A stretch of DNA of 64,000 nucleotides, from positions 1,613,501-1,677,500 of the forward strand of contig CANXME010000212.1 of NCBI GenBank assembly GCA_948144175.1, written 5' to 3'. Numbering within the stretch: position 1 is the stretch's first letter; each line of letters begins with the position of its first letter. A model generated the notes under the pieces. That model had not been told where the DNA came from. It searched no databases and saw nothing but the letters and a program-made list of their open reading frames with translations. This DNA comes from Closterium sp. NIES-65. Lineage: Eukaryota > Streptophyta > Zygnematophyceae > Desmidiales > Closteriaceae. Of this stretch, positions 1 through 10,788 are shown piece by piece. The position numbers and the translations under genes were made by a program.

Positions 1-42
1 ATCCCTCTGGATGCGGTGCCCAATCCTGCAACTTGTCCTGCA
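1..42. other. Host flank left of element A
   Basis: Short stretch outside the first retrotransposon. Its last five bases (ctgca, 38-42) recur at 26651-26655 on the other side of element A, so it is the left half of the empty target site. No gene is visible. Confidence 0.7.
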
Positions 43-486
43 TGTTGGGAACAAATAATCCTAAGCGCCTCTGTCGTGTCGAAACACCAAGACACAAGCG
101 AAGCAGCACATATCGAGGCACCAGCGAGTCAACCCTCGGAGGTTGATGTAACCGCTGGAGGTTACGCGAAAGTCAAAGGTCAGCGACCTTTGACCTGACA
201 AGAGCAGCGCGACAGCAAGGACACACAACTGACTCGACATTGAGCAGTTGCCCGAGTCACACTGTATCGAACCGCAACAGTTAAGAAGTTATAATTATGT
301 CTCTTCATATTATCTGTATTCATATATATATATATTCTTGTATCTCTTTGCTTTAATCAACTTACTTTGCCCTCATATACTAGCGCAAGGTGGTTCAAAG
401 ACTTAACTCTAAACGCTTCCGCTACTACATCACTTTACTCAGACTTTAACTCTACCAAAGATCCTAAAGGGGCTTTCAGCCCAACA
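43..486 (+). repeat. 5' LTR of element A
   Basis: A 444-bp LTR beginning TGTTGGG and ending CCCAACA, followed at once by the primer site. It contains a perfect 10-bp inverted repeat with a 3-nt loop (172-194) holding two opposed W-box cores (TTGAC), and an AT-rich TATA-like stretch near 325-345. Confidence 0.9.
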
Positions 487-498
487 TGGTATGAGAGC
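487..498 (+). other. Primer binding site of element A
   Basis: TGGTATGAGAGC directly abuts the LTR. It is one base from the common plant copia primer site complementary to the 3' end of initiator tRNA-Met. Confidence 0.8.
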
Positions 499-547
499 AG
501 GTTAGAGTTAAATTATTTCTCCTCAATACTTAATACACCAAGAGATA

Positions 548-653
548 TGTCTACTAGAAAGGAGAGGAGCTCCTCCAACGGCTCTCCTGGCACTACTCCT
601 ACTCCACCTCCTGCCTCTGGCCTACAGACAGAGGAAGGGACAACAACGAGACC
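548..653 (+). pseudogene. Element A gag, 5' part (interrupted by element C)
   Basis: Start-codon-led, serine/threonine/proline-rich beginning of gag (opens MSTRKERSSS) about 60 bp downstream of the primer site. The reading is cut at 653 by the insertion of element C; the duplicated target agacc lies at 649-653 and 13302-13306. The rest of gag lies beyond 13306. There is no recognisable fold in this short N-terminal tail, and its assignment rests on position and on the target duplication. Confidence 0.6.
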
Positions 654-788
654 TGTTGAAACAACGGAACACGAATGGTTGGACTAAGGGTGAAAATAGT
701 ACAAATACCTAACCCTACAATTATGTACCCCCTATACACTAACCCACTGTAGCCTAAATAAGCACAACAATATATATAATGTTTGACA
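654..788 (-). repeat. 3' LTR of element C
   Basis: A 135-bp repeat, TGTTGAAAC to TTTGACA on the plus strand. It is preceded by the target duplicate agacc and followed by the PPT-type sequence shared by all short-LTR copies here (cacccccataggc). Confidence 0.88.
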
Positions 789-1013
789 CACCCCCATAGG
801 CGAAGTGGGGGAGAACTAGGGGTCACAAGACCAGTCAAGGCAAAACAAGCTCACGGTGGATCTCAAGGATGCCACACAAATTTTGAGCACAAGCAAGTGG
901 TCACAAGACCAGTTCACATGTAGGTTTATAATAGAACAAGTGGTACAGTGATCACAACCTAGCAAGAGTAAACATGCAGGTATAAATATATAGAGATCAC
1001 AGTACAAACAGAC

Positions 1014-3332
1014 TCAAGAAGTAAGCAAGTGAGGTACAGTAGGCACAAGGCCTAGAAGAGTGCAAAAGCGCTGATGGTCACAAGGCTGAAGCGCCTTGGT
1101 GAACACATCAGCAGTGTTGGCCTCAGAGGCCACGTAACGCAGACGAAGCTGACCACGCTGCTGCAGCTCTCGAGCAAGGAAGTAGCGCAGAGCAATGTGC
1201 TTCATTCTGTGCTCCAGTCTGTGCTCCTGACACAAGGCAATGGATGCCTTGTTGTCGACGTACAGCACTGGAGGAGAACGAGGCTGCTCTCCAAGGTCGG
1301 TCAGCAAGTAGGTGAGCCAGCGTAGCTCCTGGGCCGCCATGGCTGTGGCGTAGATCTCAGCCTCACAACTGGAGCTGAGAACAGAAGAAGAGCGAGTAGA
1401 ACGCCAAGAAACCGAACCAGAGCCAAGACTGAAGGAGTAACCCTGAGACGACCGCTGAGTAGCCTGATCATCTGCCCAAGAGGCGTCTGAGTGCCCAGTG
1501 AGAACAACTGGGACTCGCCCTCCAAGCACTAGCCCCATGCCCGACGTACTGCACAAGTAGCGCAACACCCTCTTAGTTGCATCCATGTGCTCCTTCTGGT
1601 GACGGTTGGGAGCGACATAGCGTGCAAGAATGCTAAGAGGGTATGCAAGGTCAGGTCGAGTGCAGGTCATCAGGTACATGAGGCAACCCACAAGCTCTGG
1701 ATACGGGCCACTTGGCTCTACGGACTCATCCGAAGGCAGAGCTGAGAGCGAGTGACCGGTAGGCAGAGGAGTGGGCTGAGGCGAGGAGTACGTGAAGCGG
1801 AAGCGCTGAAGGACCTGCTGCACCATGTGTGACTGAGTCAAGGTGATGGTGTGGCGTGCTCTGTCCCGGGTGATCCGCAAGCCAAGATAGCTTGTCAGTT
1901 CACCCAGGTCTGTGCACGTGTGTCTCTTCTGCAGCTCCGACTTCACGTGGGCGAGTGCCACAGTGTCAGCAGTGGCAAAGACCAAGTCGTCGACGTACAC
2001 GAGGATGTAGAACGGCGGCAGTGAGGTGTCGGTGCGTAGAAACAACGATGGGTCAGCAGTAGAAGGCGCGAACCCAAGAGCCGCAAGTGTAGTCCTCAGT
2101 GTGTCGTGCCACTCACGTGGCGCCTGGCGGAGACCGTAGACTGGCCGTCGGAGGCTCCACTGGGTACCAGGAGGGAACGACCCAGTGAAGCCAGGTGGAC
2201 GGCGCAGCCAGATCTCCTCGTGCAGGCTGCCTTGTAGGAAAGCAGTGCTGAAGTAAAGAGAGTGGAGCTCGTAGTCACGCTGAGCGGCGACGTGCAGCAG
2301 AACCCGAAGAGTGGTCATCTTCGGGGTCGGGGAGAAGGTCTGGAAGAAGTCAACTCCCTCTCGCTGTCTGAAGCCTCGTGCAACGTAACGCGCCTTGAAG
2401 ATAGGCGGAGAGCCCGGCGGCCGCTTCACCCTGAAAATCCACATGCCACTGACGATGTTCGCCCCACGCGGGGGAACCTCGTCAACGTAGGTGCCTGTGG
2501 ACTTCCAAGAAGCCATCTCTGTGTCCATGGCTGTCTGCCACTGAGAGGAGTAGGGACCGGCCATCGCCTCTGCGTAAGAGCGTGGGGTCGGGATGTCTGG
2601 TGCATCCGGGTCTCCCTCAGAGGCAACAAGCATGGACACGAGATGGGGCAAAGCAGCAGCAAAGCACTCAAAGTCCTCCTGCCTCTCCTCAAGGACGTTA
2701 GTGCCAAGAGCACACTCACCCCCGACGGACGGAGGACAGACAGACTCAGACTCAGCAACTAGGCTAGCAGCGTAGTCTAGACGACAGGTGGCAGCAAAGT
2801 CGACAAGCTCAGCAACTAAGGCAGACGCAGCAGCGGACTCAAAGGAAGGGTCAGTGACAACAGTAGCCAGGAGACGCGTCACAGTAGGACTGGCAGCACG
2901 AAGGGAGTCTGACCCCGGGTCAGCAAGAGCAGGAAGAGAGGACGCAAGAGGAGACGGCAGTGGGACACGCTGTGGAGCAGTGGAGGGACGAAGCGCCATC
3001 CAGTGAGTGCCTGGGACAGCAGGAAGACGCTGGCGCTCGACACGACTACCAGTGAGAGTAGTACGAACAGGCGATGCACGACGAGACTCAGGCGACGCAG
3101 GACGAGACTCAGGCTCACGACGCTCAGTAAGACCTCCAGTCGGACCAGTGTAAGGAGCAGGACCAGGGAGAGAGGAGGCAGACTGTAGCTGCGACTGCAG
3201 CTTGACAGATGGAGGACACCCTAAGGAGGGAGGAGGACAAGGAGGAGGGAGCTGACCAAGAACCTGCTGAAGGAGCGGAACAAAGTACGGCCGCGGCCGT
3301 GCAGCGACACCAGAACCAGCAGAGACACCCAC
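1014..3332 (-). CDS. Element C reverse transcriptase and RNase H
   Basis: A 772-codon open stretch. A proline-rich linker comes first, then RVT_2 from about 2560 (MWIFRVKRPPGSPP) through KARYVARGF and the YVDD motif at about 1987-1998. RNase H follows, with the TGHSDASWADDQATQRSSQG segment near 1500, YVDNKASIALC near 1260 and the VASEANTADVFTKAL segment near 1100. This is the reverse-transcribing end of the copia polyprotein. It is very similar to the matching parts of F and H. Confidence 0.85.
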   Translation of the reverse strand: MGVSAGSGVAARPRPYFVPLLQQVLGQLPPPCPPPSLGCPPSVKLQSQLQSASSLPGPAPYTGPTGGLTERREPESRPASPESRRASPVRTTLTGSRVERQRLPAVPGTHWMALRPSTAPQRVPLPSPLASSLPALADPGSDSLRAASPTVTRLLATVVTDPSFESAAASALVAELVDFAATCRLDYAASLVAESESVCPPSVGGECALGTNVLEERQEDFECFAAALPHLVSMLVASEGDPDAPDIPTPRSYAEAMAGPYSSQWQTAMDTEMASWKSTGTYVDEVPPRGANIVSGMWIFRVKRPPGSPPIFKARYVARGFRQREGVDFFQTFSPTPKMTTLRVLLHVAAQRDYELHSLYFSTAFLQGSLHEEIWLRRPPGFTGSFPPGTQWSLRRPVYGLRQAPREWHDTLRTTLAALGFAPSTADPSLFLRTDTSLPPFYILVYVDDLVFATADTVALAHVKSELQKRHTCTDLGELTSYLGLRITRDRARHTITLTQSHMVQQVLQRFRFTYSSPQPTPLPTGHSLSALPSDESVEPSGPYPELVGCLMYLMTCTRPDLAYPLSILARYVAPNRHQKEHMDATKRVLRYLCSTSGMGLVLGGRVPVVLTGHSDASWADDQATQRSSQGYSFSLGSGSVSWRSTRSSSVLSSSCEAEIYATAMAAQELRWLTYLLTDLGEQPRSPPVLYVDNKASIALCQEHRLEHRMKHIALRYFLARELQQRGQLRLRYVASEANTADVFTKALQPCDHQRFCTLLGLVPTVPHLLTS

Positions 3333-4025
3333 AGCAACACCCGGGTCCCCAGCACCAGTAGGAGCTCCAACTCCCGGGTCCGCAGCACCAGCAGCAGCTC
3401 CAACACCCGGGTCCGCAGCACCAGCAGCAGCTCCAACACCTGGGTCCTCAGCACCAGCAGCAGCTCCAACGCCCGGGTCCGCAGCACCAGCAGCAGCTCC
3501 AACACCCGGGTCCTCAGTACCAGCAGCAGCTCCAACACCTGGGTCCTAAGCACTAGCAGCAGCACCCACGGCAGCGGGTTCCGCGACACGAGGCGCACCA
3601 CTCCGAAGAGTGGAGTGCCGCTCGTACCACTCACGGATCCGCTCACGGGAGGGGAGCTTCCTACTAGGAGGAGAAGCACCAGTACCAGTCCCAGTAGCAC
3701 GCCTGGCTCCAGAAGTACCTCTCCTTAGGCTGCAGTATTGTAAGTACCACTCACGCAGCTGATCCGAGGAGAGAGCTCCCCCAGGTGTAGGACTCCCAGG
3801 CTCAGCGCCTCCAGACTCAGAACCCCCAGACTCCGGACTCTGCGGCTCAGCACCCCGAAGCTCAGCACCCCCAGGCTCAGCACCCCCAGGCTCCACACCC
3901 CCTGGCTCCGCACCCCTAGGCTCCGCACCCCCAGGCTCCGCACCCCCAGGCTCTGCACCCCCAGGCTCAGCACCCCCAGGCTCAGCACTCCCAGCAGGAC
4001 GAGAGTCGACAGCTACCTCAACAGG
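3230..4025 (-). repeat. Element C low-complexity linker (AEPGG-type repeats and REWY boxes)
   Basis: Between integrase and reverse transcriptase lies a minisatellite of about 15 bp per unit encoding AEPGG-type pentapeptides (about 3780-4000). It is followed by two LREWY segments (near 3750 and 3627) and an alanine/proline-rich stretch with a 30-45 bp periodicity (3330-3550). Confidence 0.75.
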
Positions 4026-4029
4026 CTCA

Positions 4030-5039
4030 ACCGGGTCTACCTGAGACACACCTGAGGGAGCGGCACCCTGAGGGGGAAGGGGGTCTACAACAGCAGCACC
4101 TGGCGCGAGAAAGAGAGGCGGGGGGGGGGGGGAGCGGGGCAGTGCGATAGGGGAAGAGGCGGTAGTAGGGGACGGACTCGTCAAAAGAGACGTCCTGAGA
4201 GGGCAAGACTCGGCGCGAGGTGGCGTGGTAAAACTGCCAACCAGACGCGTCCGGGACAAAGCCGAGGAAGACGCAGGGAACAGCATGGGAGGAGAGCTTG
4301 TCCGCAGACGTATCGCGGACAAAAGCTCGAGATCCCCAGACTCGGAAACACGACGCATCGCCAACCTCCCCCGTCCACAATAGTGTGGGCGATGTCTCTG
4401 GTAAGGAGACACGGGGCCAGAGGTTGAGCTGATGCGCAGCGTACTGGACCACAAACGGCCACAGAAAGTGGGGGGCAGCCGCATGGATCAAGGAGGTACG
4501 AGCGACCTCCATGACCAGGCCAATGCGGCGCTCCGCAACCCCATTCTGCTGTGGAGAGGCCGGAAGCGTGACGACTGCTCAATGCCGTGCTCCGCACAGT
4601 AGGCTGCCAAGAGGTCGGAGGAGAACTCACCACCTCTGTCAGAGTGCAAGCGCAGGACAGGAAAGTCCGAGTGGAAACGCTCGCTGAGTTGGAGACGGGC
4701 TCTGCGGATCCAAGGGATCAAGACATCAGGGACCTCACCCTTGGTGCGCAAGGGGAAGACCGAGGTGTAGCGCGAGTAGTCGTCAACAACTACCAGGAAG
4801 TACCTCTCCTAACCCTGACCACGGACGCGGGCTGGGCCCCACACGTCCATGTGGAGCGTCTGCAAGGGAGCAGTCGTCGAGGGAAACGAGGAGGAGTGAG
4901 GAGCGGTGCGCTGCCGTCCCTCGACATAGGGGAGACAGGTAGGAGCAGGTGAGGGAGGGAGGGGAGGAAGGACCCTGGGAAGGCCAGAGACAAGGTACCG
5001 GGAGTGCATGGCACGAAGCCGCTGCACAGACGGGTGGCC
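4030..5039 (-). pseudogene. Element C integrase
   Basis: Integrase core to the left of the chromovirus insertion. It shows LHMDVWGPARVRGQG (about 4862-4818), LRLHSDRGGEFSS (about 4652-4615) and AAPHFLW (about 4472-4450), then the copia integrase C-terminal segment down to RRVLPSQDVSFDESVPYYRL near 4150. Several frames carry it; it is broken. Confidence 0.75.
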
Positions 5040-5044
5040 AAGGC

Positions 5045-5422
5045 TGTGAGGATCTGGGATCGAGCTCTGAAAAGATGATTCAAATTGAATTGAATTGAAT
5101 GTCCACCTGGGTACAACACGAGGCTATATATAGGCTCGACACAAGGCCCCGTAACCAGGTGTTACGCGAAGGTTCCGCGGGTCGCGAAGCGTCCCGAACA
5201 GATCCTTACCGAATTCGGTAGAAGGCAATTCGGTGGCAACCGAAAAGCCAGAATTCGGTGCACGCAACCTAGCTCGGTGCTATAACTATAATAAAATATA
5301 GGAAAGCACCTAGCCTAGGAAATCAAGCAATTCATGCATGCATATGATTATCCTATGCTAGAAATAGCATGATAAAGTAAAGGCAAGCAAGCATAGCTGG
5401 CATAAGCCGTCGTACTCTCACA
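5045..5422 (-). repeat. 3' LTR of element D
   Basis: A 378-bp LTR. A TATA-like run (gctatatatagg) lies near 5122-5133. A G-rich purine tract (reverse strand, about 5423-5434) abuts it as the likely PPT. Confidence 0.92.
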
Positions 5423-5432
5423 CGTCCCCCCC

Positions 5433-7748
5433 TCAAAGCTGGGTGGCGTGAGATACACCCTGCTTGACAAGATAGTCCTTGAGAGCACGGCGTGCATTGC
5501 CCATATCAGCTTCTGCAACCCAAGTGTCCTCAGTGGGGTCGTATCCCTTCCAGCGTATCAGCAACTTGAGGGTCTTGCCACCGCGGCGCCGATGAGTGAG
5601 AACGCGCTCGATCTCGTACTCGGGTTCATCCTGTATGAGAACAGGTGGTGGTGGCGGTAGTTGCCGTCCCTGGAACTGTTGGTTGGGGTCCTTGTAGGGC
5701 TTCAGGAGTTGGACATGGAAAGCGTTGTGAAGCTTCCATGTATCTGGTAAGCTCAAGCGGAATGTAACTGGTGTCACCTGTGCCTCAACGAGAAAAGGAC
5801 CACAGAAGCGAGGTCGGAGTTTGGATGGGAGGTGAGACAGGTTCAAGTTGCGCGTGTGAAGAATCACCTGATCTCCGACTGCTACTGAGTGATCACGTCG
5901 CTGACGATTGGCATACTGCTTCTGGGAGTTCTGCATCGTGGTGAGACGTCGCCGAGTCTTCTCCCATAGCTGCTGCATGGTGGTGACGAAGTCATGTGCG
6001 GCTTGGACGTATGCCGGTGTGGTTGGTTGCTGTGGTGTGAGTGGTTCCCGTCCGTAACACAGGAAGAAAGGAGTTTTTCCTGTGGCCGCATGTGATGCGT
6101 TGTTGTAAGCGAACTCTAGGGTCGGTAACTGTGTGTCCCAGTGGCTGACGTCGTCCTTGCAAGCTGTGCGCAGTAACTGTTCAACCACTTGATTGAGTCG
6201 CTCTGTCTGTCCGTCAGTCTGGGGGTGGTATGCTGAAGACATTGCAAGCTTTGTCCCCAACAGTCCCATGAGCTCCTTCCAGAACTTACTCGTGAATTTG
6301 GGGTCTCTGTCTGAGATGAGAGTAGCGGGGATGCCGTGGATGGTGATGATGCGGTCGAAGAAGAGTCGAGCAGTTGCTTCAGCTGTAGCTGTGGCGTTGG
6401 TCGGTATGAAGTGACCCATTTTGGAGAACTTATCGATCACCACGAGGATGGAATCATGTCCCCGTGAGGTCGAAGGAAGCCCTGTGATGAAGTCGAGGCT
6501 AACGACCTGCCATGGCTGCTCCGGTACGGGTAGAGGCTGAAGTAACCCTGCTTTTTCCTGCTTGCTGCTCTTCATCCGCTGGCACGTGTCGCAAGAGGTG
6601 ACGAACTGCTGCACGTCTGCTGCCATCCCGGGCCAGTAGTAATACTTCGCTATCCTTGCTAACGTCTTGTTGCTCCCGAAATGTCCCGCGTAAGGTACGT
6701 CGTGAAACTCCTCCAATAGGATTTGCCGTAGCGGGGCGTAATTCGGTACCCAAATCTTTCTTGAACTCTTCCTTACAGCTAAGTCTTTCTCCCACTGTAA
6801 TAGCTTCTTGGTCTGTGCTGTAGCAATCTCTGCGTCCACGGAGTACCCATGTTGGAATAGACCCTTGAGCAGAGGGTTCATCCCGTCGAGGTGGATGCCT
6901 ACTACATGTCCGGGGCGGCTCAATGCGTCTGCCTTGTTGTGTAGCCCGGGCTTGTAGACGATGTCGTAGCGGAAGTGAGTTTCCAGGAAGTCCACCCACC
7001 GCACCTGTCGTCGTGAGAGTGTCGGCTGTGACTTCAGGTATTTGAGGCTGCAGTGGTCAGTATAGACTGTAGTATTGGCTCCCTCCAGGTAACACCTCCA
7101 CGCCTTGAAGGCTATGACTATCGCTAAGGCTTCCTTGTCGTGAATGGGGTAGTTTAGTTCTGCTCCGTGTAGCTTCTTACTGAGGTAGGCGATGGGCTGT
7201 AAACCGCGTCCGTGATCCTGCATCAGTACTGCTCCGACTGCTTGGTCACTAGCGTCTGCTTCCACCACGTAGTCCTTGTCTGGATCCGGTAAGATGAGTA
7301 CTGGCGCTGTAGTCAGTGCTGTCTGTAGCTGCTCCATGGCTTGCTGATGAAGGGTATCCCATTTGTAGGGCGTATCCTTTTTCAGCAGGTCGGTCAGTGG
7401 CGCAGCTATCTTAGCGTACTGCGGCACGAACCTATTGTTATAGTTGGCAAAGCCTAGGAACTGCTGCAACTCCTTTACGTTCTCCAGTAATTTCCACTTC
7501 TTGACGGCTTCGATCTTTCGTGGGTCCACGTGTACGCCCTCGGCACTCACCATGTGCCCGAGAAACTGCACCTTCTTCAGGGCGAAGTCGCTCTTTGTCA
7601 GCTTCACGTAGAACTTGTTTTTCCGCAGGATCTCGAACACCTTCCGCAGATGCTCCACGTGCTCCTTCATGTTCTTGGAGTAGATGAGAATGTCGTCCAG
7701 GTACACCACCACGCACTCGTCCAGCAGGGGTCGTAAGATGTGATTCAT
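5433..7748 (-). CDS. Element D reverse transcriptase, RNase H, integrase and chromodomain
   Basis: A 771-codon open stretch. It starts in the reverse transcriptase palm with the YLDD active site (about 7693-7704) and the thumb. RNase H follows (DASDQAVGAVLM near 7255-7220, ending KADALSR near 6920), then an HHCC-zinc integrase (TCQRMKSS near 6590) with a catalytic triad in SLDFITGLP (about 6495), SDRDPKF (about 6310) and QTDGQTERLNQ (about 6200). A chromodomain (YEIERVLTHR to WKGYDPTEDTW) occupies about 5640-5440. In chromoviruses this module is thought to steer integration to marked chromatin. Confidence 0.9.
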   Translation of the reverse strand: MNHILRPLLDECVVVYLDDILIYSKNMKEHVEHLRKVFEILRKNKFYVKLTKSDFALKKVQFLGHMVSAEGVHVDPRKIEAVKKWKLLENVKELQQFLGFANYNNRFVPQYAKIAAPLTDLLKKDTPYKWDTLHQQAMEQLQTALTTAPVLILPDPDKDYVVEADASDQAVGAVLMQDHGRGLQPIAYLSKKLHGAELNYPIHDKEALAIVIAFKAWRCYLEGANTTVYTDHCSLKYLKSQPTLSRRQVRWVDFLETHFRYDIVYKPGLHNKADALSRPGHVVGIHLDGMNPLLKGLFQHGYSVDAEIATAQTKKLLQWEKDLAVRKSSRKIWVPNYAPLRQILLEEFHDVPYAGHFGSNKTLARIAKYYYWPGMAADVQQFVTSCDTCQRMKSSKQEKAGLLQPLPVPEQPWQVVSLDFITGLPSTSRGHDSILVVIDKFSKMGHFIPTNATATAEATARLFFDRIITIHGIPATLISDRDPKFTSKFWKELMGLLGTKLAMSSAYHPQTDGQTERLNQVVEQLLRTACKDDVSHWDTQLPTLEFAYNNASHAATGKTPFFLCYGREPLTPQQPTTPAYVQAAHDFVTTMQQLWEKTRRRLTTMQNSQKQYANRQRRDHSVAVGDQVILHTRNLNLSHLPSKLRPRFCGPFLVEAQVTPVTFRLSLPDTWKLHNAFHVQLLKPYKDPNQQFQGRQLPPPPPVLIQDEPEYEIERVLTHRRRGGKTLKLLIRWKGYDPTEDTWVAEADMGNARRALKDYLVKQGVSHATQL

Positions 7749-7970
7749 CTCCGCCTAAAACGTTGCTGGTGCGTTGCAGAGTCCGAACGGCATCACCAAG
7801 TATTCGTAGGAGCCGTATCTGGTACGGAACGCTGTCTTGTGGACGGAGTTGTCTGCCATCTTGATCTGCCAGTAGCCCGATCGTAGGTCCAATTTCGAAA
7901 ATACTGTTGCTCCACGCAGTTGATCGAGTAGGTCGTCTATGCGCGGTATGGGATATTTGTTTTTGACTGT

Positions 7971-8749
7971 CTATTTGTTCAGTGCGCGGTAGTCGATGCA
8001 CATCCGTAGACTGTCGTCTGGTTTTGGAGTGAAGAGAACTGGTGCGCCGTAGGGAGAGGTGGATGGGCGGATCAGTTGTCTGTCCAGTAGATACTCTATC
8101 TGTTTTTTCATGTCTGTCAGTTCAGTCGGACTCAGTCGGTATGGTGCACGTGAGACGGGTTTCGCACCTGGTTCCTCCACGATCTCGTGCTCGTGGGTGC
8201 GTGCTGGAGATACGCCTGTGGGTAGGTCGTCGGGCATTATATCCTTGTACTGCTCCAAGACCTCCTCCTCTGCTGCTGCTATAACCAATGCTAAGGAACC
8301 CGTGTTACTCTCGTTCGCTGTCCGTTCGAACCGTGCCAGTGTCGTTTCAGGAACGCTCCCTGTATCCGTCAAGCTTCGCAGCTCCACTCGTTTCCCGTTG
8401 TTGTAGATGCACGTTTTCCGGTTGACCCAGTCGATCTTGGGGTTGAACCGCTTCAGAAAATCTTGCCCCAAGATGAAATCTAATCCCTTGATATTCGTGA
8501 TCGGCAACGTCGGCTTCCACCTCAACGCCCCTATCTGCAGCTGCAGTGTTGACTTTCCGTGGATGGGAAGCTTCGTACCGTCCACCATCGTTGCTGTAAA
8601 CTGGGTTTCTTCTTAGGATTCTCCAATTTTCTCCAACGTCCCGCGGTCGCACACCGAGTGGGACGCACCACTGTCCACCAGGGCCTGGATACGACACCCA
8701 TTCCAAATCACCTCGTGTACTAGTGGTTGCTGCTGCTCCGAGTATCCGT
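7971..8749 (-). pseudogene. Element D protease and start of reverse transcriptase
   Basis: The aspartic protease motif ALVDSGASHSVCD lies near 8690-8650 and the GLDFILGQDFLKR segment near 8490-8450. The RVT_1 N-terminus (YRLSPTELTDMKKQIEYLL to RMCIDYRALNK) runs from about 8150 to 7971. Broken. Confidence 0.8.
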
Positions 8750-9977
8750 AGATGGTATCGCTTATAGGATCGTAGGGTACGTCGAATATGTTATCCATAG
8801 GTCCTGCGCTCAAAGATGCAGCTTCAGTATCAGTTTTCAACTGAGAAAGGTTAGAAGGATTTATCCGAGGCCGATTTGGCTTCTCTTGGGCCTGGAACCT
8901 TCCACTAAGCCTTTGCAGCTGTGTAGGCTTCATCCGTGGGGAACAGGGATCCTTTAAACAGTGCTGCTGGGAGAGAATATTAACTCCTCGGAACGCTCGA
9001 CCCGTATTAGCGCTCTGGAGTAAGGTCCCCATAATACGCGGTATCGGTTTAATTTCTGAATCTCCCTTAATAAAGGCTTGAAACCCACGAGAAGTAATAT
9101 TCTTACTTGTCGGGGTATACGGCTGGAGCTTCCCGGTCGGTGCAGGGTCTTGTTTCGTGGATCCTCCATTAGTCTCGGCGATTTCCCCTGGTGCCGGCTG
9201 GTCGTGACGTTTTAAATTCGCGCCACCATATTCTCCTTTTTTCGCCCTCTCCGAAGTTGCCACGTTGTCCGTTTTCTGCTTCGGGGGTGCCGCACTGTTC
9301 TTGTCCTTCAGCTCCGCACACCTTCTCTTCATTTTCCAAAACGCCAAGATACGATGTCCTGTAGCGCCGCAAAATTTGCACGTCTCATTATTTGCCAGCC
9401 GCTGCTCCACATCGCCCTCGTCGTTCTCCATCGGGTCGGCAGTCGTGGGTGGTGCCAATCGCCCCATGCCACTAGTTGGCTTGTTGCGTCGTGTTCCGTA
9501 GTAGCTACTGTTCAACGTGTCGAACGGTTCGATCAGTGCTGCCGGAACCTGCGCCCACGTCCCCTCGCCTTGGACTATTCTGTTGTTGATCCACTCTAGA
9601 GCTGGGCCACGTAACAGTGTTGCTGCGAGCCGTATGCGCATTGCGTCTTTTGTCGGGGTCGTGCATCTAACGGCTTCGAAGTAAATTGCGAGTTCAGCTA
9701 CAAATCGACGAACGTCGTTCCTTTTTACTGTAGGATTGAACGCCTACGGTAGCCTCAGCTTCACTGCTTCGAGGTTAACTGTAGCTACTGCCGTTGTCGC
9801 ATGTAGAATTGTCGGTGTAGCCGCTGCTGTTGCTGCTACTGTTGTCGCTGCTGCTGTGGCGGTTGCCGACTGGTTCGCAAGGAGTTTTTCAAGTCGTGGG
9901 AGCGCTGCACGTATTTGCTTATGCTCAGCACGTAACTCCGCGATTTTCTGTACTGAAATATCTCCTTTTCCCTCCAT
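8750..9977 (-). pseudogene. Element D gag
   Basis: Starts near 9977 (MEGKGDISVQKIAELRAEHK) with a short coiled-coil-like, then Ala/Thr-rich, N-terminus. The retrotransposon gag core (LRGPALEWINN near 9610-9580) follows, with a CCHC-like knuckle (CKFCGATGHR, near 9380-9350). Broken. The roughly 430-bp leader between gag and the 5' LTR (9978-10407) shows no gene. Confidence 0.75.
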
Positions 9978-10389
9978 TTGGCGATTTACAGGAAGATGCG
10001 CGACGAAAATAATCGAATTCTAGGTGCTGGTCGACTTACTGCGAGTCAAATTGACTGTAGAATCGACGAGCGCGAATTCTGTAGGTTGCGTAAATCTCCC
10101 TTATGCGAAATTCGCGTTCGATCTTGGCCGTTGAGGAGAAAATCGATCTGAGGCTCCAAATTCCAACTTTTTTGGGCGAAATTCTCTGGGCCGTTGGGAT
10201 GAAGCTCGATCGAACGGTCGAAACTCCAACCTTTCCACCAGTAAATCTGAGGGGAGTTCGAAAACCGAATCGAGGGGGACTTAGAAAAATTGCGCGAAAC
10301 TGGTTTTACATACCCGTATCGGCGCTTTCGTCGTCGCCCCCGCGGTTTTTAAAGGCCGGAACTAAGCGGATGAAGACCTCGCGTGTAAA

Positions 10390-10407
10390 CCCGCTCTGAT
10401 TACCAAG
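10390..10407 (-). other. Primer binding site of element D
   Basis: The reverse strand reads TGGTAATCAGAGCGGG soon after the LTR, an initiator tRNA-Met-like primer site. Confidence 0.7.
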
Positions 10408-10783
10408 TGTGAGGATCTGGGATCGAGCTCAGAAAAGATGATTCAAATTGAATTGAATTGAATGTCCACCTGGGTACAACACGAGGCTATATATAGGCTC
10501 GACACAAGGCCCCGTAACCAGGTGTCCGCGAAAGTTCCGCGGGTCGCGAAGCGTCCCGAACAGATCCTTACCGAATTCGGTAGAAGGCAATTCGGTGGCA
10601 ACCGAAAAGCCAGAATTCGGTGCACGCAACCTAGCTTGGTGCTATAACTATAATAAAATATAGGAAAGCACCTAGCATAGGAAATCAAGCAATTCATGCA
10701 TGCATATGATTATCCTATGCTAGAAATAGCATGATAAGTAAAGGCAAGCAAGCATAGCTTGCATAAGCCGTCGTACTCTCACA
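10408..10783 (-). repeat. 5' LTR of element D
   Basis: A 376-bp copy of the left LTR, ending CTCTCACA, followed by the duplicate aaggc. Confidence 0.92.
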
Positions 10784-10788
10784 AAGGC

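Larger units (their letters stand above)
5045..10783 (-). mobile_element. Element D: Ty3/gypsy chromovirus inside element C
   Basis: Delimited by LTRs running TGTGAGGATC to CTCTCACA and by the target duplicate aaggc (5040-5044 and 10784-10788). The order is gag, protease, reverse transcriptase, RNase H, integrase and a C-terminal chromodomain, which is diagnostic of plant-type chromoviruses. The LTRs (378 and 376 bp) differ at about 8 positions, roughly 2%, so the insertion is fairly recent. It is broken, with several coding breaks. Confidence 0.93.

Noticed and set aside
367-687. Small plus-strand gene starting in the LTR
   Set aside because: It reads through the 5' LTR and primer site of element A; only the part from 548 is plausible gag.
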